This document shows positions 33,036 through 41,442 of a stretch of DNA of 64,000 nucleotides, piece after piece. Each line of letters opens with the position of its first letter. Positions within the stretch are counted from its first letter, which is position 1. The stretch covers positions 46,379 to 110,378 of the forward strand of contig DDTN01000029.1 in the NCBI GenBank assembly GCA_002344355.1, given 5' to 3'. A model generated the notes under the pieces. It was not told the DNA's origin, did no database searches, and was given only the letters and a program-made list of their open reading frames with translations. Source of the stretch: Proteobacteria bacterium UBA2363 (GTDB lineage Bacteria; Pseudomonadota; Gammaproteobacteria; Xanthomonadales; UBA2363). Made by a program: the position numbers and the translations under genes.

Positions 33036-33442
33036 GACAGCGACTTCGCCAGCTCGCCGAGCGCGGCGCGGCTGCCGGTCATCCGCGTGTCGCGGGACCA
33101 GCGGCGCATCGCCAGCGCCAGCGCCGCCACCAGGACGGCGTTGAAGCCGGCGACCAGGGCCATCGCCAGGTCGGTGCGCGCGAGCAGGCCGGACAGCCAG
33201 TAGCCCAGCGCCAGGCAGCCGAACAGCCAGACCATGACCACCAGCGGCACCGCCAGGACGGCGCCGACCACCAGTCGCCGGGCGCTGGCCCGGGCCAGCG
33301 CCGCCTCGGCGCGGAACAGTTCCAGCCAGGCCGGCGCCAGCTCGCGCAGGCGGCCGGCGACTTCGCCGGCCGCGTCGAGCGTGCCCGGCGGCGCGGCGGG
33401 AGGCGCCGCCGGCGGCGGCTGGACATCGACCTGGGCGACCAT
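33032..33442 (-). CDS. Phage-holin-superfamily III / YqjE-like membrane protein
   Basis: A 136-residue protein with a Pro/Ala-rich N-terminus, a helical stretch L-x-E-L-F-R-A-E-A-A-L-A and two membrane helices (about 57-82 and 92-110). It matches the holin-like YqjE family that sits beside YqjD. It begins 3 bases after the stop of the YqjD-like gene. The molecular role is unknown; the family is not a true lysis protein in chromosomal contexts. Confidence 0.7.
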   Translation of the reverse strand: MVAQVDVQPPPAAPPAAPPGTLDAAGEVAGRLRELAPAWLELFRAEAALARASARRLVVGAVLAVPLVVMVWLFGCLALGYWLSGLLARTDLAMALVAGFNAVLVAALALAMRRWSRDTRMTGSRAALGELAKSLS

Positions 33443-33445
33443 GGC

Positions 33446-33721
33446 TCAGCGCCGGATCAGGCGGGACAGGACCAGGCCCGCCGCGAAGGCGATGCCGGCG
33501 GCCGCCATCGGGTGCTTGCGGATCGCCTGGCCGGCCTGGTCCCACAGGTCCTGGGCGCCACGGGCAGCCGCGGCGCCGGCCTCGGTCAGTTCCTCGGTCG
33601 CGTGGCCGGTCGCTTCCTTGAGCGATTCGGCGGCCTTCCGGAAACCGTCGGCGGCGGCATGGGCGGCCTGCTTGAGGTGCTCGGTGCCTTCGTTGCCGCT
33701 GCGCAGGGGGGAGGTATTCAT
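33446..33721 (-). CDS. ElaB/YqjD/DUF883-family membrane-anchored protein
   Basis: A 91-residue protein with amphipathic helices (residues 12-65) and a C-terminal membrane segment preceded by the hallmark R-K-H-P-M-A-A-A-G-I-A-F-A-A-G. In E. coli, YqjD-type proteins anchor ribosomes to the membrane in stationary phase. AGGAG lies 7 bases before the ATG. First of three coupled genes. Confidence 0.8.
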   Translation of the reverse strand: MNTSPLRSGNEGTEHLKQAAHAAADGFRKAAESLKEATGHATEELTEAGAAAARGAQDLWDQAGQAIRKHPMAAAGIAFAAGLVLSRLIRR

Positions 33722-33784
33722 CGCATTGCTCCTGGATCAAGGGGTGGGGGTGCGATGGCGCCAGGCCATCGCGTGGGAGACGCC

Positions 33785-33985
33785 TCAGCGACCGGCGCGG
33801 GGACCGTGGCCCGCCGGCGCCGGCCGCTCGGCCAGGCGCGGGGCGCGCCGGGCGCGGATCGGTGCCCGGGTCTGGCCGCAGTCATGGACTTCTTCCAGCC
33901 AGTCCAGGCCGTCCGGCGTGGACCGGCGCCAGTGGTTGAGTTCGCAGCGCAGCTGTTGCCACGCACAATCGGGCGTGTGTTTCAT
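33785..33985 (-). CDS. Small hypothetical protein
   Basis: A 66-residue protein with an acidic/aromatic N-terminal half (W-Q-Q-L-R-C-E-L-N-H-W and D-W-L-E-E-V) and a basic tail. GAGGA lies about 9 bases before the ATG, and it sits between two small genes of the same strand, which supports expression. I do not recognise the family. Confidence 0.5.
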   Translation of the reverse strand: MKHTPDCAWQQLRCELNHWRRSTPDGLDWLEEVHDCGQTRAPIRARRAPRLAERPAPAGHGPRAGR

Positions 33986-33997
33986 GGCGTTGCGTCC

Positions 33998-34159
33998 TCA
34001 GTCGTTGCGCCTGGCGGCGTCCTGGATCTCTTCTCCGGCGCGCTCGATGTCCTTGCCGGCGCCCTGCATGGTGTTGCAGCCGGACAGCTGCGGCAGGACG
34101 AGCAGGGCGGCGGTGGCGGCGAGCAGGAAACGGATGCCGAGGGAGTCGTTGCGGGTCAT
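33998..34159 (-). CDS. Entericidin-type small lipoprotein
   Basis: A 53-residue lipoprotein missed by long-frame thresholds. Signal peptide with hydrophobic core L-L-A-A-T-A-A-L-L-V-L and lipobox L-S-G-C (Cys28), then the family signature N-T-M-Q-G-A-G-K-D-I-E-R-A-G-E-E-I-Q. Entericidins are membrane lipoproteins with an antidote/toxin history in E. coli stress response. It starts 49 bases after the next gene's stop on the same strand. Confidence 0.85.
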   Translation of the reverse strand: MTRNDSLGIRFLLAATAALLVLPQLSGCNTMQGAGKDIERAGEEIQDAARRND

Positions 34160-34208
34160 GGCGGCTGCTCCTTGCGTAGGGGTCTACGTAAATTCCGGTC
34201 GCGGACGG

Positions 34209-34625
34209 TCAGCCCGCGCGTTCCATGCGCTCGGCTTCCTGGATCGCCGCGGCGCGATTGGACTCGGCGGCGCTGCGGGCGGCATCGCGCTCGGCGCGGG
34301 CCTGCGACAGGCAGGCATCGCGGCTCTCGCCGTCCAGCGCCTCGCAGCGCTCCTCGGCCACGTCGTACTCGGCCTCGGCGCGGGTGATGGCCAGGTCGTA
34401 CTGGGCCTTGGCGGTCTCGCGCAGGGCCTCGGCCTCGGCGTTGCCGCGCTCGGCCTGGGCGTCGGCGATGCGCTCGGCGGCGTCCTCGCGGGCCTCGCGG
34501 ATGTCCTCGGCGGCCGCCTGGCGGGCCTCCTGGACGTCGCGGGCGTGCTGCTCGGCATCCTTCTGGCAGGCGGCCAGCCCGAGGCTGATGGCGGCGACCA
34601 GGGCGGCAACGGGCAAACGCTTCAT
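34209..34625 (-). CDS. Alanine/glutamate-rich coiled-coil lipoprotein
   Basis: A 138-residue predicted lipoprotein: signal peptide M-K-R-L-P-V-A-A-L..., lipobox L-A-A-C (Cys20), then one long charged helix rich in Ala, Glu, Asp and Arg that should form a coiled coil, with two cysteines later. ATG 34625 is chosen because GGAG lies 7 bases upstream; two earlier in-frame ATGs have worse spacing. A sigma-54-like sequence lies about 60 bases upstream. Function unknown. Confidence 0.7.
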   Translation of the reverse strand: MKRLPVAALVAAISLGLAACQKDAEQHARDVQEARQAAAEDIREAREDAAERIADAQAERGNAEAEALRETAKAQYDLAITRAEAEYDVAEERCEALDGESRDACLSQARAERDAARSAAESNRAAAIQEAERMERAG

Positions 34626-34687
34626 CGTCATTCTCCTTGTTGGCACGGGTGTCGTGGGCGGCGCGATGGCCGCTGCCGACGCTCCTC

Positions 34688-34704
34688 CGCATCCACCGTG
34701 CCAA
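34688..34704 (-). promoter_or_regulatory. Sigma-54-like promoter candidate for the lipoprotein gene
   Basis: The minus strand reads TTGGCACGGTGGATGCG: a perfect -24 (TTGGCACG) with GC placed 10 bases after GG, but a weak -12 (ATGCG against TTGCA). A chance match is possible. Confidence 0.3.
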
Positions 34705-34753
34705 GGTTCGACGACCTTTGGTAATCAGGCAGTTGCGCTCGCCTGCCCGGCAT

Positions 34754-34798
34754 CGACCGCCGGCAGGCCTTGCAGCCTGCACGGATTGCCGGCGGTCG
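34754..34798. other. Twelve-base perfect stem-loop
   Basis: CGACCGCCGGCA (34754-34765) and TGCCGGCGGTCG (34787-34798) are exact complements with a 21-base spacer that can itself form GCAGGC/GCCTGC. No T-run follows on either strand. Confidence 0.5.
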
Positions 34799-35191
34799 GA
34801 TTGCAGTTCGCGCACCTCCGCTCCCGGCGCAACCCGCGCGCGACGGCCGGGCCGGGCGCGCCGCCGGGCCCGACCGGGCCAAGGCGCAGCACCACCTCGC
34901 AAGTCCTCGCAGACGGGGCGGGGGAAGGGCGTCCCAGGGCAGTTCAGCGCCTGCCGGAGGACCCGCCGGGCGCGCCCGCCGCAGACCCGCCCCCCGGCAT
35001 CGCCCCGGGTCGACCGGAGCCGGGGGGCCGCTTGAACGCGAATGGATGCGAGGACCGGCGCGCCGATCGCGGCCGGCCGGGCCCGTCGGGCGGAACCGGC
35101 GCCTGACCTGATGCGCGGCCGGGCGGCCCGGGCGGGTCGCGACCGGCAGGCTGTTCCGGGCGGCCGCCGGCCGCGGGGCGGTCTTGCCGGG

Positions 35192-36013
35192 CTAGAGGCG
35201 CTCGACCACGGCCAGGGTCGGCCGCGCCAGGTTGAGCGTGTAGAAGTGCAGGCCGGGCGCGCCGCCGTCGAGCAGGCGCCGGCACAGTCCGGCGACGACG
35301 TCGGCGGCCAGCTCGCGGATCGCCGCGGCGTCGTCGCCCAGGGCCTGCATGCGCTTGCCCAGCCAGCGCGGGATCTCGGCACCGCACAGCGCCGAGAAGC
35401 GCTGCAGTTGGCTGAAATTGGCGATCGGCATGATGCCGGGCACGATCGGCACGCCGATGCCCACCCGGCGCGCCTCGTCGACGAACCGGAAGTAGGCGTC
35501 GGGGTTGTAGAAGTACTGGGTGATGGCGCCATCGGCGCCGGCCTCGACCTTGCGGCGCAGGGCGTCGAGGTCGCTGGTCGCGCTGTCGGCCTGCGGGTGG
35601 ACCTCCGGATAGCAGCCGACCTCGATGTGGAAGTGCCGGCCGCTGTGCTCGCGGATGAAGGCGACCAGTTCGTTGGCGTAGCGGAAGTCGCCGTACGCGG
35701 CCATGCCGGAAGGAAGGTCGCCGCGCAGGGCGACGATGCGGGTGCAGCCCATCGCCCGGTACTGGTCGAGCAGGGCGCCGATCTCGGCCCGGGTGCCGCC
35801 GACGCAGGACAGGTGCGGCGCGGCGTCGAGGCCGTGCCGTTCGCGCAGGCCGCGCACCGTCTCCGGGGTGTAGCTCAGCGTCGAGCCGCCGGCGCCGAAG
35901 GTGACGCTGGCGTATTCCGGACCCAGGGCGCGCAGCTTCGGCACCGCCTTGGCGAGCTGGGCGCGCTGCTCGTCGGTCTTGGGCGGGAAGAACTCGAGGC
36001 TGATGGCGGCCAT
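35192..36013 (-). CDS. metF: 5,10-methylenetetrahydrofolate reductase
   Basis: A 273-residue FAD-dependent TIM-barrel enzyme that makes 5-methyltetrahydrofolate for methionine synthesis. Family marks: S-L-E-F-F-P-P-K-T near the start, V-T-F-G-A-G-G-S-T, A-L-R-G-D-x-P, and D-A-x-x-R-F-V-D with P-I-V-P-G-I-M-P. An inverted repeat shared with ahcY and metK lies 34 bases before the ATG and abuts a TAGACT -10-like box. Confidence 0.95.
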   Translation of the reverse strand: MAAISLEFFPPKTDEQRAQLAKAVPKLRALGPEYASVTFGAGGSTLSYTPETVRGLRERHGLDAAPHLSCVGGTRAEIGALLDQYRAMGCTRIVALRGDLPSGMAAYGDFRYANELVAFIREHSGRHFHIEVGCYPEVHPQADSATSDLDALRRKVEAGADGAITQYFYNPDAYFRFVDEARRVGIGVPIVPGIMPIANFSQLQRFSALCGAEIPRWLGKRMQALGDDAAAIRELAADVVAGLCRRLLDGGAPGLHFYTLNLARPTLAVVERL

Positions 36014-36041
36014 GGCGACTCCTGCGCGGGGGCTGGGCGGC

Positions 36042-36062
36042 AGTCTATCGCTTCATCGCGAT
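36042..36062 (-). promoter_or_regulatory. Methionine-cycle operator and -10 box of metF
   Basis: ATCGCTTCATCGCGAT (36047-36062) is an inverted repeat with ATCGC/GCGAT arms. On the minus strand it runs into TAGACT (36047-36042), a likely -10, so a bound protein would block the promoter. It matches the ahcY site at 14 of 16 bases. Confidence 0.6.
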
Positions 36063-36153
36063 GAAAGGAAACATCTTGTCCCGGACCCGCTCACCTGGCC
36101 CCGGTCGGGGTGCGGTATAAGGCGTGGCAGGGGCCACGAAGGACGGGGGACGC

Positions 36154-38010
36154 ATGGCGGCAGAGGGGGGCATCGAACTGGTCAAGGCGGTCGCCCTGCT
36201 GGGCGCCGCCGTGGTCGCGGTACCGCTGTTCCGGCGACTGGGACTGGGTTCGGTGCTGGGCTACCTGGCGGCCGGCCTGGCGATCGGCCCCTTCGGACTG
36301 GCGCTGTTCACCGATCCGATGGCGATCCTGCACGTCGCCGAGCTGGGCGTGGTGATGTTCCTGTTCGTGATCGGCCTGGAGATGCGGCCTTCGCACCTGT
36401 GGCACCTGCGCGGCCAGATCTTCGGGCTGGGCACCGCCCAGATCAGCCTGGCGCTGGCGGCACTGACCGGCGTCGGGCTGCTGCTCGGCTTCACGCCGGT
36501 CACCGCCTTCATCGGCGCCGCCGGCTTCGTGCTGACCTCCACCGCGATCGTCGTGCAGCTGCTGGTCGAACGCGGCGACATCGCCCTGCCGCCCGGCCAG
36601 AAGATGGTCTCCGTCCTGCTGTTCGAGGACCTGCTGATCGTGCCGCTGCTGGCCCTGGTCGCGTTCATGGCGCCCGCAGCCGCGGAGGCGCCTGGCAGCC
36701 GCTGGCTGGACATCGGGCTGGGCGTCGGGGCGGTGGCCGCCCTGGTCGCCGCCGGCCTGTGGCTGCTCAATCCCCTGTTCCGCCTGCTGGCCGCCGCCAA
36801 GGCGCGCGAGGTGATGACCGCCGCCGCGCTGCTGGTGGTGCTGGGCTCGGCGCTGCTCATGGAGCTGGGCGGCCTGTCGATGGCGATGGGCGCCTTCCTG
36901 GCCGGCGTGCTGCTGTCCGAGTCCACCTTCCGGCACCAGCTGGAGGCCGACATCGAGCCGTTCCGCGGCCTGCTGCTGGGCCTGTTCTTCCTGGCCGTGG
37001 GCATGGCCCTGGACCTGGCGGTGGTCGCCGCCAACTGGCTGCTGATCCTGGCCGCGGTGCCGGCGATGATGCTGGTCAAGGCCTTGTGCATCTACGTGGT
37101 GGCGCGGCTGTTCCGCAGCCGCCACGGCGAGGCCCTGGACCGTGCCGTGGTGATGGCCCAGGGCGGCGAGTTCGCCTTCGTGCTGTACGCGGCCGCGGCC
37201 GCGGGCGGCCTGCTCGACGGCGCCGCCAACGCCCAGCTCACCGCGATCGTGGTGCTGTCGATGGCGCTGACGCCGCTCGTCGTGCTGGCGCTGCGGCCGT
37301 TGCTGCGGAAGGCGCCGCCCTCGATGGCCGGCGTCGATGCCGCGGACGGCCTGACCGGCAGCGTCCTGCTGGTCGGCTTCGGCCGCTTCGGCCAGGTGGT
37401 CAGCCAGGCCCTGCTGGCGCGCGGTGTCGACGTCTCGCTGATCGACACCGACATCGAGATGATCCAGAGCGCCGAACGCTTCGGCTTCAAGGTCTACTAC
37501 GGCGATGGGACCCGGCTCGACGTCCTGCACGCCTCGGGCGCCGCCAGCGCGCGGGTGATCCTGGTCTGCGTCGACGACCGCGAGGCCGCCCTGCGCATCG
37601 CCACCCTGGCGCGCGCCGCGTTCCCGCAGGCGCGCCTGCTGGTCCGGGCCTGGGACCGCGAACACGCCCTGCGCCTGCTCGCCGCCGGCGTCGACGGCCT
37701 GGTCCGGGAGACCTTCGAGTCCGCCCTGCAGTTCGGCGAGGACGCGTTGCGCCTGCTCGGCGTCGAGGCCGCCGAGGCGGCGCGGGTACGCGCCCTGGTG
37801 CGGCAGCGCGACGCCGAGCGCTTCCAGCTGGAGATCGCCAGCGGCGCCTTCACGCCCAGCAGCGACCTGCTGTACACCAACCAGCCGCAGCGGATGCGCC
37901 AGGCGCCGCTGGTCGAGCCGCGCACGGAAGGCCGCCGGCTCGACCTCGACGTCGACTCCGAGTCCGAGTCCGCGTCCGCGTCCGGGAGCGAGGCTGCGAC
38001 GAGGGGCTGA
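36154..38010 (+). CDS. CPA2-type K+/H+ antiporter with RCK domain (Kef/YbaL-like)
   Basis: A 618-residue protein with about 12 membrane helices (residues 5-385) of the monovalent cation:proton antiporter-2 family, including G-Y-L-A-A-G-L-A-I-G-P-F and F-L-F-V-I-G-L-E, then a cytoplasmic TrkA-N/RCK domain (about 400-520, V-L-L-V-G-F-G-R-F-G-Q-V). Such proteins move K+ out in exchange for H+ under electrophile or osmotic stress. The C-terminus is a low-complexity S-E-S-E-S-A-S-A-S tail. ATG 36154 with GGGGGA upstream is preferred over GTG 36124. Confidence 0.88.
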   Translation: MAAEGGIELVKAVALLGAAVVAVPLFRRLGLGSVLGYLAAGLAIGPFGLALFTDPMAILHVAELGVVMFLFVIGLEMRPSHLWHLRGQIFGLGTAQISLALAALTGVGLLLGFTPVTAFIGAAGFVLTSTAIVVQLLVERGDIALPPGQKMVSVLLFEDLLIVPLLALVAFMAPAAAEAPGSRWLDIGLGVGAVAALVAAGLWLLNPLFRLLAAAKAREVMTAAALLVVLGSALLMELGGLSMAMGAFLAGVLLSESTFRHQLEADIEPFRGLLLGLFFLAVGMALDLAVVAANWLLILAAVPAMMLVKALCIYVVARLFRSRHGEALDRAVVMAQGGEFAFVLYAAAAAGGLLDGAANAQLTAIVVLSMALTPLVVLALRPLLRKAPPSMAGVDAADGLTGSVLLVGFGRFGQVVSQALLARGVDVSLIDTDIEMIQSAERFGFKVYYGDGTRLDVLHASGAASARVILVCVDDREAALRIATLARAAFPQARLLVRAWDREHALRLLAAGVDGLVRETFESALQFGEDALRLLGVEAAEAARVRALVRQRDAERFQLEIASGAFTPSSDLLYTNQPQRMRQAPLVEPRTEGRRLDLDVDSESESASASGSEAATRG

Positions 38011-38203
38011 GCGCGATCCCTGGCACTCGCCGCCCAAGGGTCCCGGGCGTGGCGGGGCGGTCGGGCGCCCCGGCCGGGAAGTTGGACGGTGCCGACCGGC
38101 GCCAGGATCGCGGACGCGCAGCCGTCCTCCAGGCGAAGCGACGCCGGGCAGCGGGGCCCGGCGCGCGAAGGGTCCGGCCGGGGCTGGCCCGGCCGGCGGT
38201 GGC

Positions 38204-39631
38204 TCAGTAGCGGTAGTGCTCGGGCTTGTACGGCCCGTCCACCGGCACGCCAAGGTAGGCGGCCTGCTCATCGGTGAGGCGGGTCAGCTTCACGCCGATC
38301 TGCTCCAGGTGCAGCCGGGCGACTTCCTCGTCCAGCTTCTTGGACAGGCGGTACACCGTCTTCTCGTAGCTGTCCTTGTTCTGCCACAGGTCGATCTGCG
38401 CCAGGGTCTGGTTCGAGAACGAGTTGGACATCACGAAGGCCGGATGGCCGTGCGCGCAGCCCAGGTTGACCAGCCGGCCTTCGGCCAGCAGGTAGATGCT
38501 GCGGCCGTTGCCGAAGGTGTAGCGGTCGACCTGCGGCTTGATGGTCTCGCGGGTCGCGCCGCTGGCGTTCAGGCGGTCGACCTGGATCTCGTTGTCGAAG
38601 TGGCCGATGTTGCAGACCAGGGCGTTGTTCTTCATCCCCTGCATGTGCTCCAGGGTGATGATGTCCTTGTTGCCGGTGGTGGTGACGAAGATGTCGGCCT
38701 CGTGGAGCACGTCCTCGACGGTCTTCACCTCGAAGCCCTCCATCGCCGCCTGCAGGGCGTTGATCGGGTCGATCTCGGTGACGATGACGCGCGCGCCCAG
38801 GCCGCGCAGGGAGTGCGCCGAGCCCTTGCCGACGTCGCCGTAGCCGCAGACCACGGCGACCTTGCCGGCGATCATCAGGTCGGTGGCGCGCTTGATGGCG
38901 TCGGCCAGCGACTCGCGGCAGCCGTACAGGTTGTCGAACTTGCTCTTGGTCACCGAGTCGTTGACGTTGATCGCCGGGACCAGCAGTTTGCCGGCCTCCA
39001 TCATCTGGTACAGGCGGTGCACGCCGGTGGTGGTCTCCTCGGAGACGCCCTTCCAGTCGGCGGCGACGGCCTTCCAGAAGCCGGGACGCTCGCTGCGGGT
39101 GCGCCGCAGCAGGTCCTTGATCACCTGCTCCTCGTGGTTGGCGCCGGGCTGGTCGACCCAGTCGTCGCCGTTCTCCATGTCGACGCCCTTGTGGATCAGC
39201 AAGGTGGCGTCGCCGCCGTCGTCGACGATCAGCTCCGGACCCTTCATGCCCGGGTGGGTGAGCATGTCCAGGGTGCAGTCCCAGTACTCCTCCAGGGTCT
39301 CGCCCTTCCAGGCGAACACCGGGATGCCGGCGGCGGCGATCGCCGCGGCGGCGTCGTCCTGGGTCGAGAAGATGTTGCAGGAGGCCCAGCGCACCGAGGC
39401 GCCGAGCGCGGCCAGGGTCTCGATCAGGACCGCGGTCTCCTTGGTCATGTGCAGCGAGCCGGACAGGCGCACGCCCTTGAGCGGCTTGAGCGGCGCGTAC
39501 TTGGCGCGGATCTGCATCAGGCCGGGCATCTCCTCCTCGGCCATGCGGATGCGGCGGCGGCCGAGGTCGGCCAGGGCGATGTCGCGGACCTTGTAGTCCT
39601 GCGCGCCGGGGGTCTTGAGGACAGCGTTCAT
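38204..39631 (-). CDS. ahcY: S-adenosylhomocysteine hydrolase
   Basis: A 475-residue NAD-dependent enzyme that splits SAH into adenosine and homocysteine, relieving inhibition of methyltransferases. Landmarks: L-S-G-S-L-H-M-T-K-E-T-A, V-C-G-Y-G-D-V-G-K-G-S-A (NAD binding), N-I-G-H-F-D-N-E and the C-terminal K-P-E-H-Y-R-Y. GGAG lies 7 bases before the ATG. An SAH riboswitch and an operator-like repeat sit upstream. Confidence 0.98.
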   Translation of the reverse strand: MNAVLKTPGAQDYKVRDIALADLGRRRIRMAEEEMPGLMQIRAKYAPLKPLKGVRLSGSLHMTKETAVLIETLAALGASVRWASCNIFSTQDDAAAAIAAAGIPVFAWKGETLEEYWDCTLDMLTHPGMKGPELIVDDGGDATLLIHKGVDMENGDDWVDQPGANHEEQVIKDLLRRTRSERPGFWKAVAADWKGVSEETTTGVHRLYQMMEAGKLLVPAINVNDSVTKSKFDNLYGCRESLADAIKRATDLMIAGKVAVVCGYGDVGKGSAHSLRGLGARVIVTEIDPINALQAAMEGFEVKTVEDVLHEADIFVTTTGNKDIITLEHMQGMKNNALVCNIGHFDNEIQVDRLNASGATRETIKPQVDRYTFGNGRSIYLLAEGRLVNLGCAHGHPAFVMSNSFSNQTLAQIDLWQNKDSYEKTVYRLSKKLDEEVARLHLEQIGVKLTRLTDEQAAYLGVPVDGPYKPEHYRY

Positions 39632-39692
39632 TCGATTGCTCCGGATACGGGGGCCGCGGTCGCCCTGGGGGGACCGTCGGCCGGGTTGGCCG

Positions 39693-39768
39693 GGCGCCGT
39701 TGGAACCGTGCGCCTGCCGAGCCTGAGCCCCGGGGCGGATCCACCCAGGCCTGCAGCGCCCCTCGGCA
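39693..39768 (-). ncRNA. SAH riboswitch (ahcY leader)
   Basis: Read on the minus strand, the leader has GCCGAG-GGGCGCTGC, then CTCAGG-CTCGGC, then a 3' AACGGCGCC. GCCGAG/CTCGGC forms the closing stem, and GGCGC near the 5' end can pair with GCGCC at the 3' end as the pseudoknot, which is the layout of the SAH riboswitch class known upstream of ahcY in beta- and gammaproteobacteria. SAH binding is expected to switch ahcY on. The element ends 61 bases before the start codon. Confidence 0.85.
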
Positions 39769-39780
39769 GGGCGGAGACGG

Positions 39781-39801
39781 AGTATATCGCTTGCTCGCGA
39801 T
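39781..39801 (-). promoter_or_regulatory. Methionine-cycle operator and -10 box of ahcY
   Basis: ATCGCTTGCTCGCGAT (39786-39801) is the same inverted-repeat motif as upstream of metF (14 of 16). On the minus strand it runs into TATACT (39786-39781), a good -10 box, just before the riboswitch begins. The geometry is identical to metF. Confidence 0.65.
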
Positions 39802-40065
39802 GGAAGGATGAATGGCCGGGCCCTGCCCCCGGGCCCGTCGCCGTCGCCTATCCCCTGTCCCTCCGGCCGGCCCAGGCTCCGGATCAGCGTCGCCGCGGCC
39901 GCCCCGGCATCGTCCAGCCCCGTGCCCTGGCCTCACCGTCGCCGCCCGCCCGTGGCAACGCAGTCCCCGGCACGACGACCGCCACGCCGGCGCCGGCTGA
40001 GGGTTCTTTGCCGCTCTCCGCGTTGGGTACGGCAACGGGACATCCGGTCCCGGGAGGAGCCACCC

Positions 40066-41385
40066 ATGTCCAGCCCGTCGCCGCGCCGCCGGCGCGCCCT
40101 GCCCGTCCTTGCCCTGGCCATGCTCGCCGCCGCGCCGGCCGTCGCCGTCGAGCGCATCAGCGTCGCCAGCAACGGCACCCAGGGCAACTTCCAGAGCCGC
40201 TATCCCACGATCTCGGCCGACGGCCGTTACGTGGCCTTCGAGAGCGACGCCACCACCCTGGTGCCCGGCGACAGCAACGACGCCACCGACATCTTCGTCC
40301 GCGACCGGCTGGCCGGGACCACGGTGCGGATCAGCATCACGGCGACCGGCGCCCAGGTCAGCGGGCCGAGCCGGCGTCCGGCCATTTCCGGCGACGGCCA
40401 GCGCATCGTGTTCGATTCCTTCGGGGCGCTGATCCCGGACTCGGGCTTCCACAACTGCTACCTGGTCGATCGCGCCGCGCCCGCGATCGTGGTGCTGGAC
40501 CGCCGCAGCGACACCGGTGCCCCTTCCGGCCAGGGTTGCCAGTCGCCCGGCATCAGCGTCGATGGCGACCGGATCGCCTTCGCCTCGCCCAACCCGTTCC
40601 TGGTTCCGGGCGACACCGATGGCAACGGCGTGCTGGATGTGTTCGTGCGCACCGTCTCGACCGGGACGACGGTGCGCATCAACCGCGGGCCGGGCGGCGT
40701 CGAGGCCAACGCGCCGGCCGAGAACCTCCGCATCAGCGCCTTCGGCAGCCACGTGATCTACGCCAGCGCCGCCAGCAACCTGGTGCCGGCCGACAGCAAC
40801 GGCAGCCGCGACGTCTTCGTCTCCGACCTGGCCGGCCAGACCCGGCGCGTCAGCGTCGGCAGCGGCGGCGTCCAGGCCAACGGTGTGGTCGTCCCCGATG
40901 CGGCGCTGAACGCCGATGCCAGCCTGGTCGCGTTCTCGGCCAACGCCTCGGCGTTGCCGGGGTGGAACGGCAATGTCGAGTCGGTGCTGTACCTGCGCGT
41001 ACCCGGCGCCGACCTCACCGTACCGGTGTCGATTCCCGCCGCCGGCGCCCACGAGGGCTCCGCCGAACACCCCGATTTCTCGACCACCGGCCGCTGGCTG
41101 GTGTTCTGGGCCGACGACCAGTTGATCCCGGGCATCACCGTCGCCGCCATCTATGTCGTCGACCTGCTCGAGGAGACCATCGCCCTGGTCAGCCGGCAAC
41201 CCGGCGGTCAGCCGGCCGGCGCCGGCAACCACTTCCATCCGCGGATCAGCGCCGACGGCCGCGGCATCGTCTGGTTCTCGAACTCCGCCCTGCTGGTGTC
41301 CGGCGACACGAACGGCACCTGGGACGTGTTTTTCGCCGACAACCCGCTGTGGGACGACACCCTGTTCGCGGACGGCTTCGAGTAG
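40066..41385 (+). CDS. Secreted TolB/PD40-like beta-propeller protein with C-terminal F-x-D-G-F-E tail
   Basis: A 439-residue exported protein: signal peptide with Arg-rich start (R-R-R-R) and cleavage near A-V-A-V-E (about 28). The body has repeating S-x-D-G-R-Y-V-A-F-x-S-x-A-x-x-L-V-P-G-D-x-N-x-x-x-D-I-F-V-x-D blades, five or six in number, like WD40-type PD40/TolB propellers. It ends abruptly in D-D-T-L-F-A-D-G-F-E, a tail shared with two other secreted proteins in this window. Binding partner unknown. GGGAGGAG lies 7 bases before the ATG. Confidence 0.8.
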   Translation: MSSPSPRRRRALPVLALAMLAAAPAVAVERISVASNGTQGNFQSRYPTISADGRYVAFESDATTLVPGDSNDATDIFVRDRLAGTTVRISITATGAQVSGPSRRPAISGDGQRIVFDSFGALIPDSGFHNCYLVDRAAPAIVVLDRRSDTGAPSGQGCQSPGISVDGDRIAFASPNPFLVPGDTDGNGVLDVFVRTVSTGTTVRINRGPGGVEANAPAENLRISAFGSHVIYASAASNLVPADSNGSRDVFVSDLAGQTRRVSVGSGGVQANGVVVPDAALNADASLVAFSANASALPGWNGNVESVLYLRVPGADLTVPVSIPAAGAHEGSAEHPDFSTTGRWLVFWADDQLIPGITVAAIYVVDLLEETIALVSRQPGGQPAGAGNHFHPRISADGRGIVWFSNSALLVSGDTNGTWDVFFADNPLWDDTLFADGFE

Positions 41386-41442
41386 CGGGCTGCTGAAGAG
41401 CGGCCTGCTGGCTGCGGCCATGGAGGGCCTCTCGGCGAGGCA

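Larger units (their letters stand above)
34626..35191. other. 566-base gap between metF and the lipoprotein gene
   Basis: No gene is supported. It holds a sigma-54-like element (34688-34704) for the lipoprotein gene and a strong stem-loop (34754-34798). The stretch 34800-35191 is very GC-rich with nothing recognisable. Confidence 0.55.
39632..40065. other. 434-base divergent region: ahcY leader and upstream region of the propeller gene
   Basis: The left part is the 5' leader of ahcY with riboswitch (39693-39768) and operator/promoter (39781-39801). The right part (39802-40065) leads to the secreted propeller gene and ends in GGGAGGAG before its ATG; I see no other feature in it. Confidence 0.7.

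Noticed and set aside
36091..38271. A 726-codon open frame antisense to the Kef-type antiporter
   Set aside because: Same GC-bias artefact; no recognisable motif.
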